Assembly (NCBI GenBank): GCA_049841135.1
Contig: JASGHK010000001.1
Location: 1,116,001 to 1,180,000 of the forward strand
DNA: 64,000 nt
From: JACRCT01 sp049841135
GTDB lineage: Bacteria; Myxococcota; Myxococcia; Myxococcales; UBA5297
Direction: 5' to 3'
Made by a program: the position numbers and the translations under genes. Below the pieces are notes generated by a model. It saw only the letters and a list, made by a program, of their open reading frames with translations. It made no database searches and was not told where the DNA came from. Of this stretch, positions 34,753-43,719 are shown piece by piece. Within the stretch, counting starts at the first letter, position 1; every line of letters begins with the position of its first letter.

Positions 34753-35379
34753 CTACAGGGTGAAGAGGCACTCCCCGTGCGTCGCCTCGCCGCCCAGCTT
34801 CTCCTTGCTCTTGGTGCCGCTGGTCGACCACTGCAGCCACGTCCGCACCTGCCGGTCGTCGGCGTAGGTGCCCTTGGTGGCCTTCTGGCCGTTGTCGTGC
34901 CAGGTCTCCCAGCAGCCGTTCTTCTTGCCGTCGACGTACGGGCCTTTGGCGGAGAGCTCGCCGTTGAAGTACCAGGACTTGTACTCGCCCTCCGGCACGC
35001 CGCTGCTGAAGCCGACCACCGCCCGCTTCTGGTCGTTGGCGTACCAGGACTTGAAGGTCCCCACCACGAGCCCGTTCTCGAAGGTCGCCGACCACTCCGT
35101 CGCCCCGTTCTCGTAGAAGGCCTTCCACTCGCCTTCTAGGAAGCCATTGAGGCAGCGACCCTTCGCCTGCTTCTTCCCGTTGTCCCAGGACTTGAGGATC
35201 GCGCCGTCGCCGGTTCCGCTGGGGCAGCGGTTGGGGCCGCGGATCTCGGGGATGCCCATGCCGCTCAGCACGAGGGTGTTGGCGGCCGGAGTCGCCAGCG
35301 TGCCGTGGTGGGCGCAGCCGATGAGCCCCAGTGCAGCAGCGGCAATCGCGAAACCTCTGAGTCCTCTCACCCCGGCCAT
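34753..35379 (-). CDS. MORN-like repeat lipoprotein
   Basis: A 208-residue lipoprotein: the signal peptide ends at LIGC (about residue 22). From residue ~60 on there are five or six repeats of the pattern W-x-NG-x4-G-x-F-x-G-x2-G (e.g. LKSWDNGKKQAKGRCLNGFLEGEWKAFYENG), the MORN_2 / YwqK-like motif. In this protein family 'YwqK antitoxin' is a database name; here the lipoprotein signal suggests an envelope role instead. The last residues (GGEATHGECLFTL) include one extra cysteine. It is divergent from the radical SAM gene. Confidence 0.72.
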   Translation of the reverse strand: MAGVRGLRGFAIAAAALGLIGCAHHGTLATPAANTLVLSGMGIPEIRGPNRCPSGTGDGAILKSWDNGKKQAKGRCLNGFLEGEWKAFYENGATEWSATFENGLVVGTFKSWYANDQKRAVVGFSSGVPEGEYKSWYFNGELSAKGPYVDGKKNGCWETWHDNGQKATKGTYADDRQVRTWLQWSTSGTKSKEKLGGEATHGECLFTL

Positions 35380-35626
35380 GGTGTACCTCGGTGCAAGTTG
35401 AGGCCGCGCACTCTAGCCCGTGCAGCAGGCTGGCGCGAGCGACGCCCAGTCACGATCGCTCCTCGCAGGGCCAGGGTCCCAAGCCCGGAGTGCGCAGGCG
35501 GGCCAGGCCCTACACGAGGGCGCCGACGCCTCGAACTGCGTGCCCGGATGCAGCCAGGACAGGGAGCCGACAGGCCCAAGGTAGTCCGTGCAAACCGGAC
35601 CGCGGATCTGCTACGCACTGCCCGCC

Positions 35627-36814
35627 ATGCCGACGCCGTACCCCGTCACCTTCCGGCTCACCAAGAAGAACCGGAACTCCGTCGCCTCGCTCCTCGCGGT
35701 CCTCGAGGACGAGCTGCCCGCCGGGCTCGTCGAGCTGCGCCTGCTGGAGAAGGCGGGCGACTTCACGGGCGAGGGCCTGTACGTCGACTCCTTCATGACC
35801 CGGGGGCTCGAGCGCGTGCGCTCGGAGCTGGCCGAGCTGCAGAAGCGCCTGGGCGAGCGCCTGCGCGCGGTGGCCGGCGGCTGCCACGCCAGCGCCGACC
35901 CCGCCGGGACCCTCGCGCTCGGCTTCCGCCATGTCGCGACCGGCGAGGCGGGCGCGGCGTTCGCCGCCTTCGTGCGCGAGCTGGCGGAGGGGCGCGAGCC
36001 TGCGCCCGGCGCCTTCGGGGCCGGGGGCGCACCGCCGCTCGACCGCTATGCCCCGTGGCCGCGCTCCGGGCAGCTCTTCGCGCACGTGGAGATCACCCGC
36101 GGCTGCCCCATGGCCTGCGCCTTCTGCCAGACCCCGCGCCTGTTCGGCCGCACGCCGCGGCACCGCTCGCTCGAGTCCATCCGCCGCACCTTCGAGCACG
36201 CCTCGTCCACCGGCCACCGCTACACCCGCTTCGTCGCGCCCAACGCCTTCGGCTACGGCTCCAAGGACGGCACCACGCCGGACCCGAAGGCCGTCGAGGC
36301 GCTGCTCGAGACCACGCGCTCGGCGGGGATGAAGGAGATCTTCCTGGGCACCTTCCCCTCCGAGGTCTGGCCGACCTCGGTGACGCCCGAGCTGCTCGCG
36401 CTGGTGAAGGCCTATTGCGCCAACGACTCCATCGCGCTGGGCATCCAGTCCGGCAGCTCCGACGTCCTGCGCGCCGTGCGCCGGGGCCACACCGCCGAGC
36501 AGGGCATCGCCGCGGTGGCGCTCATCGCCAAGGCCGGGTTCGTGCCCAAGGTCGACTTCATCTTCGGCTTCCCCGGCGAGACCGACGCCGACCGGTCCAA
36601 GACGCGCGCGCTCATCTCGCACCTGGTGGCCGAGTACGGCGCCACCGTCCACGCCCACCTGTTCGATCCGCTGCCCGGGACGCCGCTCGCCGGCACGACC
36701 CCGTCCACGCTCGACGTCGCGACCCGGGACCTGCTCGCGACGCTCGCCGGCCAGAAGAAGCTCACCGGCGTCGACGCCTCGGAGCTTGACGACGCCGACG
36801 ACGGGCGTGATTGA
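35627..36814 (+). CDS. Radical SAM protein with N-terminal B12-binding-like domain
   Basis: A 395-residue cytoplasmic enzyme starting at ATG 35627. CPMACAFC (about residues 165-172) is the radical SAM 4Fe-4S motif, preceded by FAHVEITRG and followed by GFPGETDADRSKT. Residues ~1-120 are a divergent Rossmann-like region (LRAVAGGCHASADPAGTLALGFRHVATGEAGAAF) as in B12-binding radical SAM proteins, but the DxHxxG cobalamin motif is missing. It resembles the TIGR04013/TIGR04014 group of unknown substrate. DPLPGTPLAGT near the C-terminus is typical of methylthiotransferase-like members. I cannot name the reaction. Confidence 0.7.
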   Translation: MPTPYPVTFRLTKKNRNSVASLLAVLEDELPAGLVELRLLEKAGDFTGEGLYVDSFMTRGLERVRSELAELQKRLGERLRAVAGGCHASADPAGTLALGFRHVATGEAGAAFAAFVRELAEGREPAPGAFGAGGAPPLDRYAPWPRSGQLFAHVEITRGCPMACAFCQTPRLFGRTPRHRSLESIRRTFEHASSTGHRYTRFVAPNAFGYGSKDGTTPDPKAVEALLETTRSAGMKEIFLGTFPSEVWPTSVTPELLALVKAYCANDSIALGIQSGSSDVLRAVRRGHTAEQGIAAVALIAKAGFVPKVDFIFGFPGETDADRSKTRALISHLVAEYGATVHAHLFDPLPGTPLAGTTPSTLDVATRDLLATLAGQKKLTGVDASELDDADDGRD

Positions 36815-36876
36815 CTGCGACCGGGCAGACCGGGGGGTAGATGCCGGCGCTGCCTCCCACCAACACGGAGCTGCGC

Positions 36877-37369
36877 ATGCGCAACGCCATCGCCCTCTTC
36901 GCGGCCTGCCTCTTGGCCTTCCCCTCGTGCGCGACCACCGGCGGCCAAGCCTCGGCCAAGACGGACACCAAGGACGCGACGCTGCCGCCGACCGACACCG
37001 GCGTGAAGATGGACGACGTGGTCGGCTTCTGGACCGGCGAGTGGGGCAACCTCGTCCTGCGCCAATTCGGCGAGACCGTCTGGGGCGCCTACGGGCACCG
37101 CGACGGGACGCTGGTGGCGAAGCTTCAAAACGGCGCGCTGGTGGGCTGGTGGACCGAGGAGCCTTCACGCGAGCCGGACGGCGACGCCGGCGAGCTCGAG
37201 CTGCACTTCGTCAAGAAGGGCAACGAGCTCCCGGCTGGTCGGCCGGTACCGCCAGGGACTGACCGGGACCTGGCACGAGGAGTGGAACCTGCGCCGCGTC
37301 AGCGACGCGCCACCGCCGGAGCTGGACGGGCGGTTCGCCGACGGCAACCTCTTCCGGCCGCACCCCTGA
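36877..37369 (+). CDS. Small secreted lipoprotein of unknown function (one frame break)
   Basis: The restored protein has 163 residues, starting MRNAIALFAACLLAFPSC (lipobox FPSC) at ATG 36877 with GGAG upstream. The mature part has beta-type strands (DDVVGFWTGEWGNLVLRQFGETVWGAYGHRDG, LVGRYRQGLTGTWHEEWNLRR), a FWxGxW...G.Y pattern like small lipocalin- or GW-type proteins. The frame breaks at GAGCTCCCGG (37225-37234); dropping one C reads NELRLVGRYRQ and ends at TGA 37367-37369, whereas the raw frame runs on without resemblance to anything. I do not recognise the family. Confidence 0.6.
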
Positions 37370-37450
37370 GCTCCCGAGCGGCCCACGGACCATCGTCGCG
37401 CCCGCTGAAGCTGCGAGCAGTGATCGCGGTCGTCCCCAGCGCTGCGCCGC

Positions 37451-38708
37451 TCAGTTCCAGCGCGAGAATCGAATTGGGAACCTTGAGCCGAGGCGCGCCT
37501 GCGCCTCCGACCACGCGGAACGTGCGGGGCGCATTGTTGAAGAGCGGGGCGGGGACGTCTCCGTCTCGATACACCCCCCAGCGATACCTCCCAACGCCCA
37601 GCTCCACCTCCACCTGGGTTGACGAAGTCTTCACGACTCTCAGCGCGTGGCGGGTCAAGTCGACCCCGGAGGCCACGACCACGCGATAGGTCGCCTCTGG
37701 GCTCGCCGGCTGCCACTCCAGGCGGACGAGAGCTTTGCCCTTCACCGCATTGATGACGCTGCCGTCGTCGGGGCTCACCAGGTGGTCCCGAGGCTCGGAG
37801 CGTTCGCAGAAGACGAGGCGCGCGGATCCAAACTCGCCAGGGCGAGCCGCGGCGTCCAAGGTGGCAACCCGCCAGGCGTAGGCGGCCTCGCGTGCGGGCA
37901 GGGCGACCCTCTGGCTGGCCCCCTCGACGATCTCGTCGACCATCAGCTGGTCGAAGGAGAGGTCCGCGGCGACCTGAACGCGGTAGGCCCGCGCGCCAGC
38001 GACGGGCTCCCAGCGCAGCGCCACGGGGCGCTCCGCCAGGCACAGCTGGCGCGCGTCGACGCTTGGGCTGAGGCTCTTCGGGAACGGGAGGAGCGGCTCG
38101 ATGCGCAGGCCGCGGGCGCCGATTTCAGCCGACACCCCGCGCGGCGTCCCTTGAGCCGGTGAGCCGTCGACCGAGATGAGTGCCGAGCCTTGCCGCGCCG
38201 TGACGTGCAGGGCTCCCGGAGCGGCGGAGACGTCCACCGTCGCTGGCTCGTCGCCTTCCGGACGCGCAACCACGTCGACGAGGCGGCCGTCCGGAGTGCG
38301 GAAGGCCAGCGGCGGCGACACCGTACCCGCCCCTGCGTGATGGCTCTGCACAGTGCCGGCCTCGAGCGCGACCACCGGCCGCGACCCCGCCCCGGTGCGC
38401 AGCAAGCCGATCTCGACCACGCTGTTCGCGTCCACGCGCAGGCTGGTCCCGCCCACCAGGGCGATGCGGCTGCGGCTCCCCGGGCCGGTGCGCAGCCAGT
38501 CCCCCTCGCGCAAGGTCGTGCCCAGAAGCGCAGGCTCCCAGAAGGCCTCGCCGACGCGCCGCACCTGCACGTCCCCCGCCACGGCCGCGCAGGTGGCGAC
38601 GATGCCCAGCAGCCTGCCGGCGTCCGCCTCGCCCGCGCTGCCCCCCCAGAGGCCGCAGCCCGCGACGACGGGCATGGCGAGGAGCGCGAGGGCGCGAAGC
38701 CGAAACAT
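37451..38708 (-). CDS. FecR-domain lipoprotein, last gene of the kinase-headed operon (one frame break)
   Basis: The restored protein has 418 residues. MFRLRALALLAMPVVAGC is a lipoprotein signal. Residues ~40-150 are a FecR domain (GDVQVRRVGEAFWEPALLGTTLREGDWLRTGPGSRSRIALVGG). From ~230 come Ig-like/fibronectin-like strands (LRWEPVAGARAYRVQVAADLSF, VRLEWQPASPEATYRVVVAS). Near the end GAGAATC at 37464-37470 is a probable insertion; with one A removed the protein ends KVPNSISRWN at TGA 37451. This also removes a 70-base overlap with the convergent gene that the raw frame would have. The start lies only 4 bases after the stop of the preceding gene, so it is co-translated with the surface operon. 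Confidence 0.72.
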
Positions 38709-38712
38709 CGGG

Positions 38713-41700
38713 CTACCACCCCTCCTCGGCGCCGCGGTCGGGGGCCGGCCCGTCGAAGAGTCCCGGCGCGGGTCCGTTGACGTCCAGGGATGGCTGGGCT
38801 GCGGCCGAGTCACGCGCCGGGCTCGCGCTCAGGGTGCGATAGTCCCTGGCCGCGGGATCGAGGAACTGCGGATCCGCCGCGAGCGTTGCGGGATCGTTCG
38901 CCAAGCAGCCGTCGTCGGCGTTGGCGAACAGCAGGTGCCCCTCGCGCTCCAGGAACGAGGCGCCCCCGCATTCCGCAGCATGCACCGCGTGTCGGGTGAA
39001 GATGCAGTTGCGCAGCACGTGGCCCGAGCCCCCTCGGTACTGGATGCCGGTGCCGTTGTCGTCGAAGGTCGCGTGGCGGACCTGGATCGGCCCGGTGCAC
39101 CCGACCTCCGCCACAATGGCCTGTTGCAGACCGGCGAAGGTGGAGCTCTGCACGAGCAGCGGGGCGGGTCCGGCGCAGGCAACGAGGCGGACGCCCCATG
39201 GAGAGTCGAAGAAGCGCGAGAAGAGGAGCTCGGCGCGGGCCATGTCCTTGCTCACCTCCACGCAGGCCGCGCCGCAGCGCTCCATCCGCACGCGGCGCAG
39301 AGTGGCCGCTCCCTCCACTCTCACCAGCGGCCCGTCGTGCAGGTGGGTGTCGACCAGTTCCAGCTGCGCGCCCTCTCTCACCACCACGAGCGCCGCGGCG
39401 CCAGTGAACTCGAGGCCGGAGAGGACCGCCGAGCCCGAAGCGACGTCGAACTGCGCCCCGCGGAGGACGACCCCTTCCTGCGCCAGGATCTCCACGTCCG
39501 CGGTGATGACGAACGGGGACGCCGGGTCGAGGGTCATCGGGCCGGAGAAGCCGATAGCTTTCCCGCCCTTGTCGTTGGAGGAGCCGATCGCCTCGCGCAG
39601 CGACAGCTTCCCGTCGGCGCCGGAGTTGCCAGGGCACTTGCCCCCGTCGTCGACGTCGCTGGCGGTGTCCACCAAACAGAGGTCGGAGTTGGCCACGTCC
39701 AGCACCCGCCGCTGGGCGTAGCCCACCACTCCCTCCGGGTTGCGCACCGCAACGCGGGCCTCGCAGGTGCCCTTCGGGAAGCCGTGGGAAGCGGTCTTGC
39801 TGAGGCTCCAGGGCGTCCACGGCGGGGGCCCGCTGGCGGTGCCGGTGAAGTCGAAGCTCACCTCGAGGGCGGAGGTGGGCCAGTTCAAGTCGGTGGAGGC
39901 CGAGGCGTCGAAGGTGATGCTGCCGTTGTGCACTACCGGCGGGATGGCGTCGAGCCGCGCCCGAGGGGCCAGCACGTTGCCGACCACCTCGAAGGAGTTG
40001 GACCGGCCGGTGAGCGCGCCCGCGGTCGCCTCGAGCTGCCAGGTGCCGTTCGGGCTCGCAGTCAGCGTGCCGGACCACGACCCGGAGGAGAACGGTTCAC
40101 TGGTGTCGGTGCCCAGGCAGCGCGTGGCGCAGCGCGCGTCGCCTCCGGGAGGAACCGCCGCGAAGGAGACGGGGAGCGCGAAGTCGGTGGCCAGGTTGTC
40201 CCAGGCGTCGCGCGCCGTCAGGGACGCCGCGAACGGGTGGTCGCGGCGCTGGGGCGAGGAGAGGGGGGCGAAGACCAGGGCGGTGGCCGAGCCTGGGCGG
40301 ATGGTCACGGGCAGCCCGGCCGGGAGCACGCCTGGGGCGGTGGCCCCCAGGGTCGCGACGCCGGCCACCGTTCCGCGCAGCGAGAGGTCGAAGGTGCTCT
40401 GGCCCGCGGGCAGCGTCACTTCGCTGCCCGGGACGGCACAGACGGCGCTCCCGAAGAGCGAGACGCCCGCCGGCGGGTTCGCGGCGAGGGTCACCGCCAG
40501 AGGGATGGGCAGCGAAGCGGGGTTGCCGAACGGGTCCTCGAGCGCGACGGCGATCGGCGCCGAGCAGTCGCCCGCGGTCACCTCCTGGGCCGGCGAGAGG
40601 AAGACCAGGCGTTCAGGAGAGGCGGCGAGGACGGTCTCGGCCTGGTGGGCCGCGCCCAGGGGTGGCAGCACGGCGGTCAGGTCCACGGCCCCGGCGCGGG
40701 TCCCGGAGAAGTGGAGAGCGGCCTGGCTCTGGCCCGCGGCGAGGTCGAGGCCGTCCGCCGGCACCGAGGCGCAGGCGGCGGCGTCCGAGAACAGGCCAAA
40801 GCCGTCCGGCGGGGACGCCGAGAGCGCCACGCGGGAGGCCTGGCCGAGCGCGGAGAGGTTGCCGAAGCGGTCCTGGACCTCGAGCACCACCGGCGCCGAG
40901 CACCTCCCCGCGGCGACTGATTGGGCTGGGCTGGAGATGACCAGCCGCTCCGGCGCGGCCGGGGCCACGACCGCCTGCTGAACCGCCGGATCGGTCCCCG
41001 GCGCGGCCGCGCGGATCCCGAAGGCACCGGCGCGGGTCCCGGAGAACTGGAAGCGGGCGCGCTGCCCGAACGGCGCGAGGTCCGCCTGGGAGGTCGGCTG
41101 CTCGCAGGTCTTGTCGGAGAAGAGCCCGGTCTCCGCGGGAGTCTCCCTCCAGGGCCAGGGCAATCTCTGCCACGGCCGGCTCCGCGATTGGGTTGCCGAA
41201 GGCGTCCTCCACCTGGACCACCAGCTCCGGGGAGCACTCGCCCGCCGCTGCCACCCGGGGCGCAGAGACGAAGGTCGTGCGCGCGGGCGGAGCGGGGACG
41301 ATGCGCAACGTCTGGGAGTCGCTGCCGTGCTGGTCGGTGGCGGCGCGCAGCTCGAGTTGATGGGCGATCGTGCCGCGGACGTAGACCTGCGCCGCACCCG
41401 ACGCGTCGAGCGGCACGCTCAATACCGCGACGGAGCACAGCGGGTCGGCGAACAGCTCGGCGAGCCCCGGCACCGCGCCTAGCGCCACGGTCACCGGCCC
41501 ACCGGCCATGGCCGGCTGGCCGTCGGCGTCCAGGAGTGCGAGGCGGACGGCGTCCGAGCAACTCCCGGCGGCGACCTCGAGCGGCGCGGCCACGAAGTGC
41601 AGCGACGAAGGGCCGGGGCCCACCAGGAAGTCGTTGGACACCGCCTCGACCTTCCCCGCCGACGCGCGCAGGCGATCCACCGCGAGCGGCGAGCGCACCT

Positions 41701-42307
41701 CGACCTGCCCCGTCCACCGCCCCGCAATCAGCGAGACCTGGCGAGGCAGGAGCGCGGAGGACAGGTCCTCGAGGGCCACGGTCCCGGAGAAGCCCGTCTG
41801 CGGAGCCTGGGCTGAATCCAGCGCCCATAGCGTGACCCCGAACGGCGTGCCCGCCCTCTGGGGCCCGATGGGCTCGAAGCGCAGCCCGGCGAGGACCGTC
41901 TCCGTCGGAGGGACGGCGAGGACCTGGAGGGCCTGTGAGAGCGTCGCCTTGCGGCCCCAAGGGGCTTGCACGGTGAGGTCATAGGCGCCGGCGGCGAGGT
42001 TCCCCGGCACGAGCGCCTCCAGCCCCTCTTGCGTCCAGCGCACCTCCGGCAGGCGCAGCCGGCCCAGGTAGGCCCGGTAGCTCGAATCCAGGGAGCTCGC
42101 CGCGGGGGACTCGAACGACGTATGCGCCCACGCCCCGAACCGCCCGCGGATGAGGACCTGCTGCCCCTTGCCCTCGATCACCGTGGATGGGACCACGTCC
42201 ACCAGCGACAGTTCAGGATCGGGCTCGGCGCATCCTGAGGCCGCCTGGGCCAGCGCCATCGCCGCCAGGAGGACGCCGACACGTGCCGTCGCGAGGCTAG
42301 GCATCAT
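38713..42307 (-). CDS. Large Ig-like lipoprotein with C-terminal beta-helix (one frame break)
   Basis: The restored protein has ~1197 residues starting MMPSLATARVGVLLAAMALAQAASGC (lipobox ASGC). Residues ~30-700 contain about seven Ig-like units of a shared pattern: C(S/D)AP-I-x-L-x-LxDxFGN...LF-x-DxxC, each with two cysteines (e.g. GDCSAPIAVALEDPFGNPASLPI, GRCSAPVVLEVQDRFGN). A PKD/Ig-like section follows, and residues ~900-1180 form a right-handed beta-helix (LVDTHLHDGPLVRVEGAATLRRVRMERCG, VRHATFDDNGTGIQYRGGSGHVLRNCIF). The frame breaks at GAGTCTC (41139-41145); restoring GAGCTC gives ALALEGAPAETGLFSDKTC. It lies 8 bases after the preceding gene and 4 before the FecR gene. It is probably a cell-surface adhesin or carbohydrate-binding protein. 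Confidence 0.72.
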
Positions 42308-42315
42308 CAGGCTCC

Positions 42316-43719
42316 TCACTGGAAGACGAGGACGCTCTGAGCCGCTGCGGACAGCCCGCTCGCCTCGGCTGCGAGGACGTAGCGGCCCTCCGCCTGCGCC
42401 CGGAGGAAGAAAGCGAACCGGCTCCGGTTCGGACCGAGCGGGACCGCGGCCAGCGGGACGAGGCAGGACGAGTCTTCGAAGAGCGCCAGCTCGGCGGGCA
42501 CGGTGAAGCGGACTTCGGTCTGCGTCGAGGCGAATGCCGGCGAGCCGTCGGGGCTCAGGCTGGCGACCTCGATGGCCTGCGAGCACCGGCCCGGGCTCGC
42601 CACGGTCGACGGCGTCAGAAAGCCCAAGCGGACGGCGGCGGCGGGCGAGACCATCAAGTCCAGGCGCGCCGTCGGCACGAGCTGGCTCTCCGCGCGGACG
42701 ACCAGCGGCCCAGCCTGCTGTGCGCTCAACCAGAAGGTCGCGCTCCCGTCGGCCGGCGAGAGCGGAATGCTGGAGACGGCGTGGGCACAGGCCTCGTCGT
42801 CGGAAAAGAGCAAGGCCCCGCCCGGCCCGCGTAGCTGCACGACCGCGCCTGCCGGAACCTCCCCGACACGCCCGGCACCGTCCTCCAGGCGCAGCTCGAT
42901 GGCCGGCGAGCACCTCCCGGCGACCACCGCGGCCGGGGCGCGGACCACCCTCAAGCTCGAGGGCAAGCCTCGCACGACCGCGAACGGGACCGACGTCTCG
43001 ACGAGCCTGTTCGCGGCCCGAAGGGTGATCGTGTCGTGCGGTGAGGGGGCGGCGATCTCCACCAGGGCCGTCAGCCGCCCGCGGACGAACTGCGCCCCGG
43101 GCGCGACCGCGAGCGTCCCCGTCCTGTCGCTCAGGAGCGCCGGCGACTCGAAGCTCGCCACCGGGCGCCCCAGCCAGTCCACGGCGGCAGCGGTGATCGT
43201 GAACGGGACTCCGACCTGCTGCGCCTCCAGCGGGGCGAGCGTCAGATGCGAGACCGCGTTCTCAGGCGACAAGGCGGTGTAGGCCGTGCCGAGCACGCCC
43301 TCGAGGCCGTCAGGAGCGGAGACGACCACCCCGTAGGTCCCTTCGGGCGTTCCAGCGGGGACGAAAGCCCGCAACCGCCCTCGCACCACCAGCGCCACAT
43401 CTTCGAGTGCGCGCCGTCCGCCCGCCGGCTCCGGGGCAAGCCAGGCCTCGAAGCGCGAGTCGAGCTCGCCTCCCGCGGTCCCGCCGAATTCGGTCCGGAC
43501 CCGAGGCTCGAAGTCGCCCAGGATCTCGAGCTCCACGCGCACGTCGTTGGGAGCGAAGGACGGCTCGACCGAGGACGGCGTCGGCACGGCCGGGGCTGGC
43601 TCGGTGCAGGCCGCGGTCACGGCGAGGGCGGCTGCGGCGGCCGCGAGGCGCGAGGTCCCGGGGAGGCCGCGGCCTGCAGGCCTTCGGGCCGGTCCACGCT
43701 TCGTCGGAGTCGTCATCAT
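42316..43719 (-). CDS. Ig-like lipoprotein of the kinase-headed operon
   Basis: A 467-residue lipoprotein starting MMTTPTKRGPARRP at ATG 43719, which overlaps the upstream stop as TGATG. The signal ends at TAAC. The mature protein has a domain of unknown type (residues ~40-140), then several Ig-like units with the same Cys pattern as the downstream large protein (GRCSPAIELRLEDGAGRVGEVPAG...LFSDDEACAH; GRCSQAIEVASLSPDG...LALFEDSSCLV). The final unit ends YVLAAEASGLSAAAQSVLVFQ. The shared domain type suggests the two lipoproteins act together or arose by duplication. No catalytic motif is visible. Confidence 0.72.
   Translation of the reverse strand: MMTTPTKRGPARRPAGRGLPGTSRLAAAAAALAVTAACTEPAPAVPTPSSVEPSFAPNDVRVELEILGDFEPRVRTEFGGTAGGELDSRFEAWLAPEPAGGRRALEDVALVVRGRLRAFVPAGTPEGTYGVVVSAPDGLEGVLGTAYTALSPENAVSHLTLAPLEAQQVGVPFTITAAAVDWLGRPVASFESPALLSDRTGTLAVAPGAQFVRGRLTALVEIAAPSPHDTITLRAANRLVETSVPFAVVRGLPSSLRVVRAPAAVVAGRCSPAIELRLEDGAGRVGEVPAGAVVQLRGPGGALLFSDDEACAHAVSSIPLSPADGSATFWLSAQQAGPLVVRAESQLVPTARLDLMVSPAAAVRLGFLTPSTVASPGRCSQAIEVASLSPDGSPAFASTQTEVRFTVPAELALFEDSSCLVPLAAVPLGPNRSRFAFFLRAQAEGRYVLAAEASGLSAAAQSVLVFQ

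Noticed and set aside
36841..37689. 282-codon version of the small lipoprotein
   Set aside because: Beyond 37230 it is the wrong frame. The corrected frame ends at 37369 with coherent strands.
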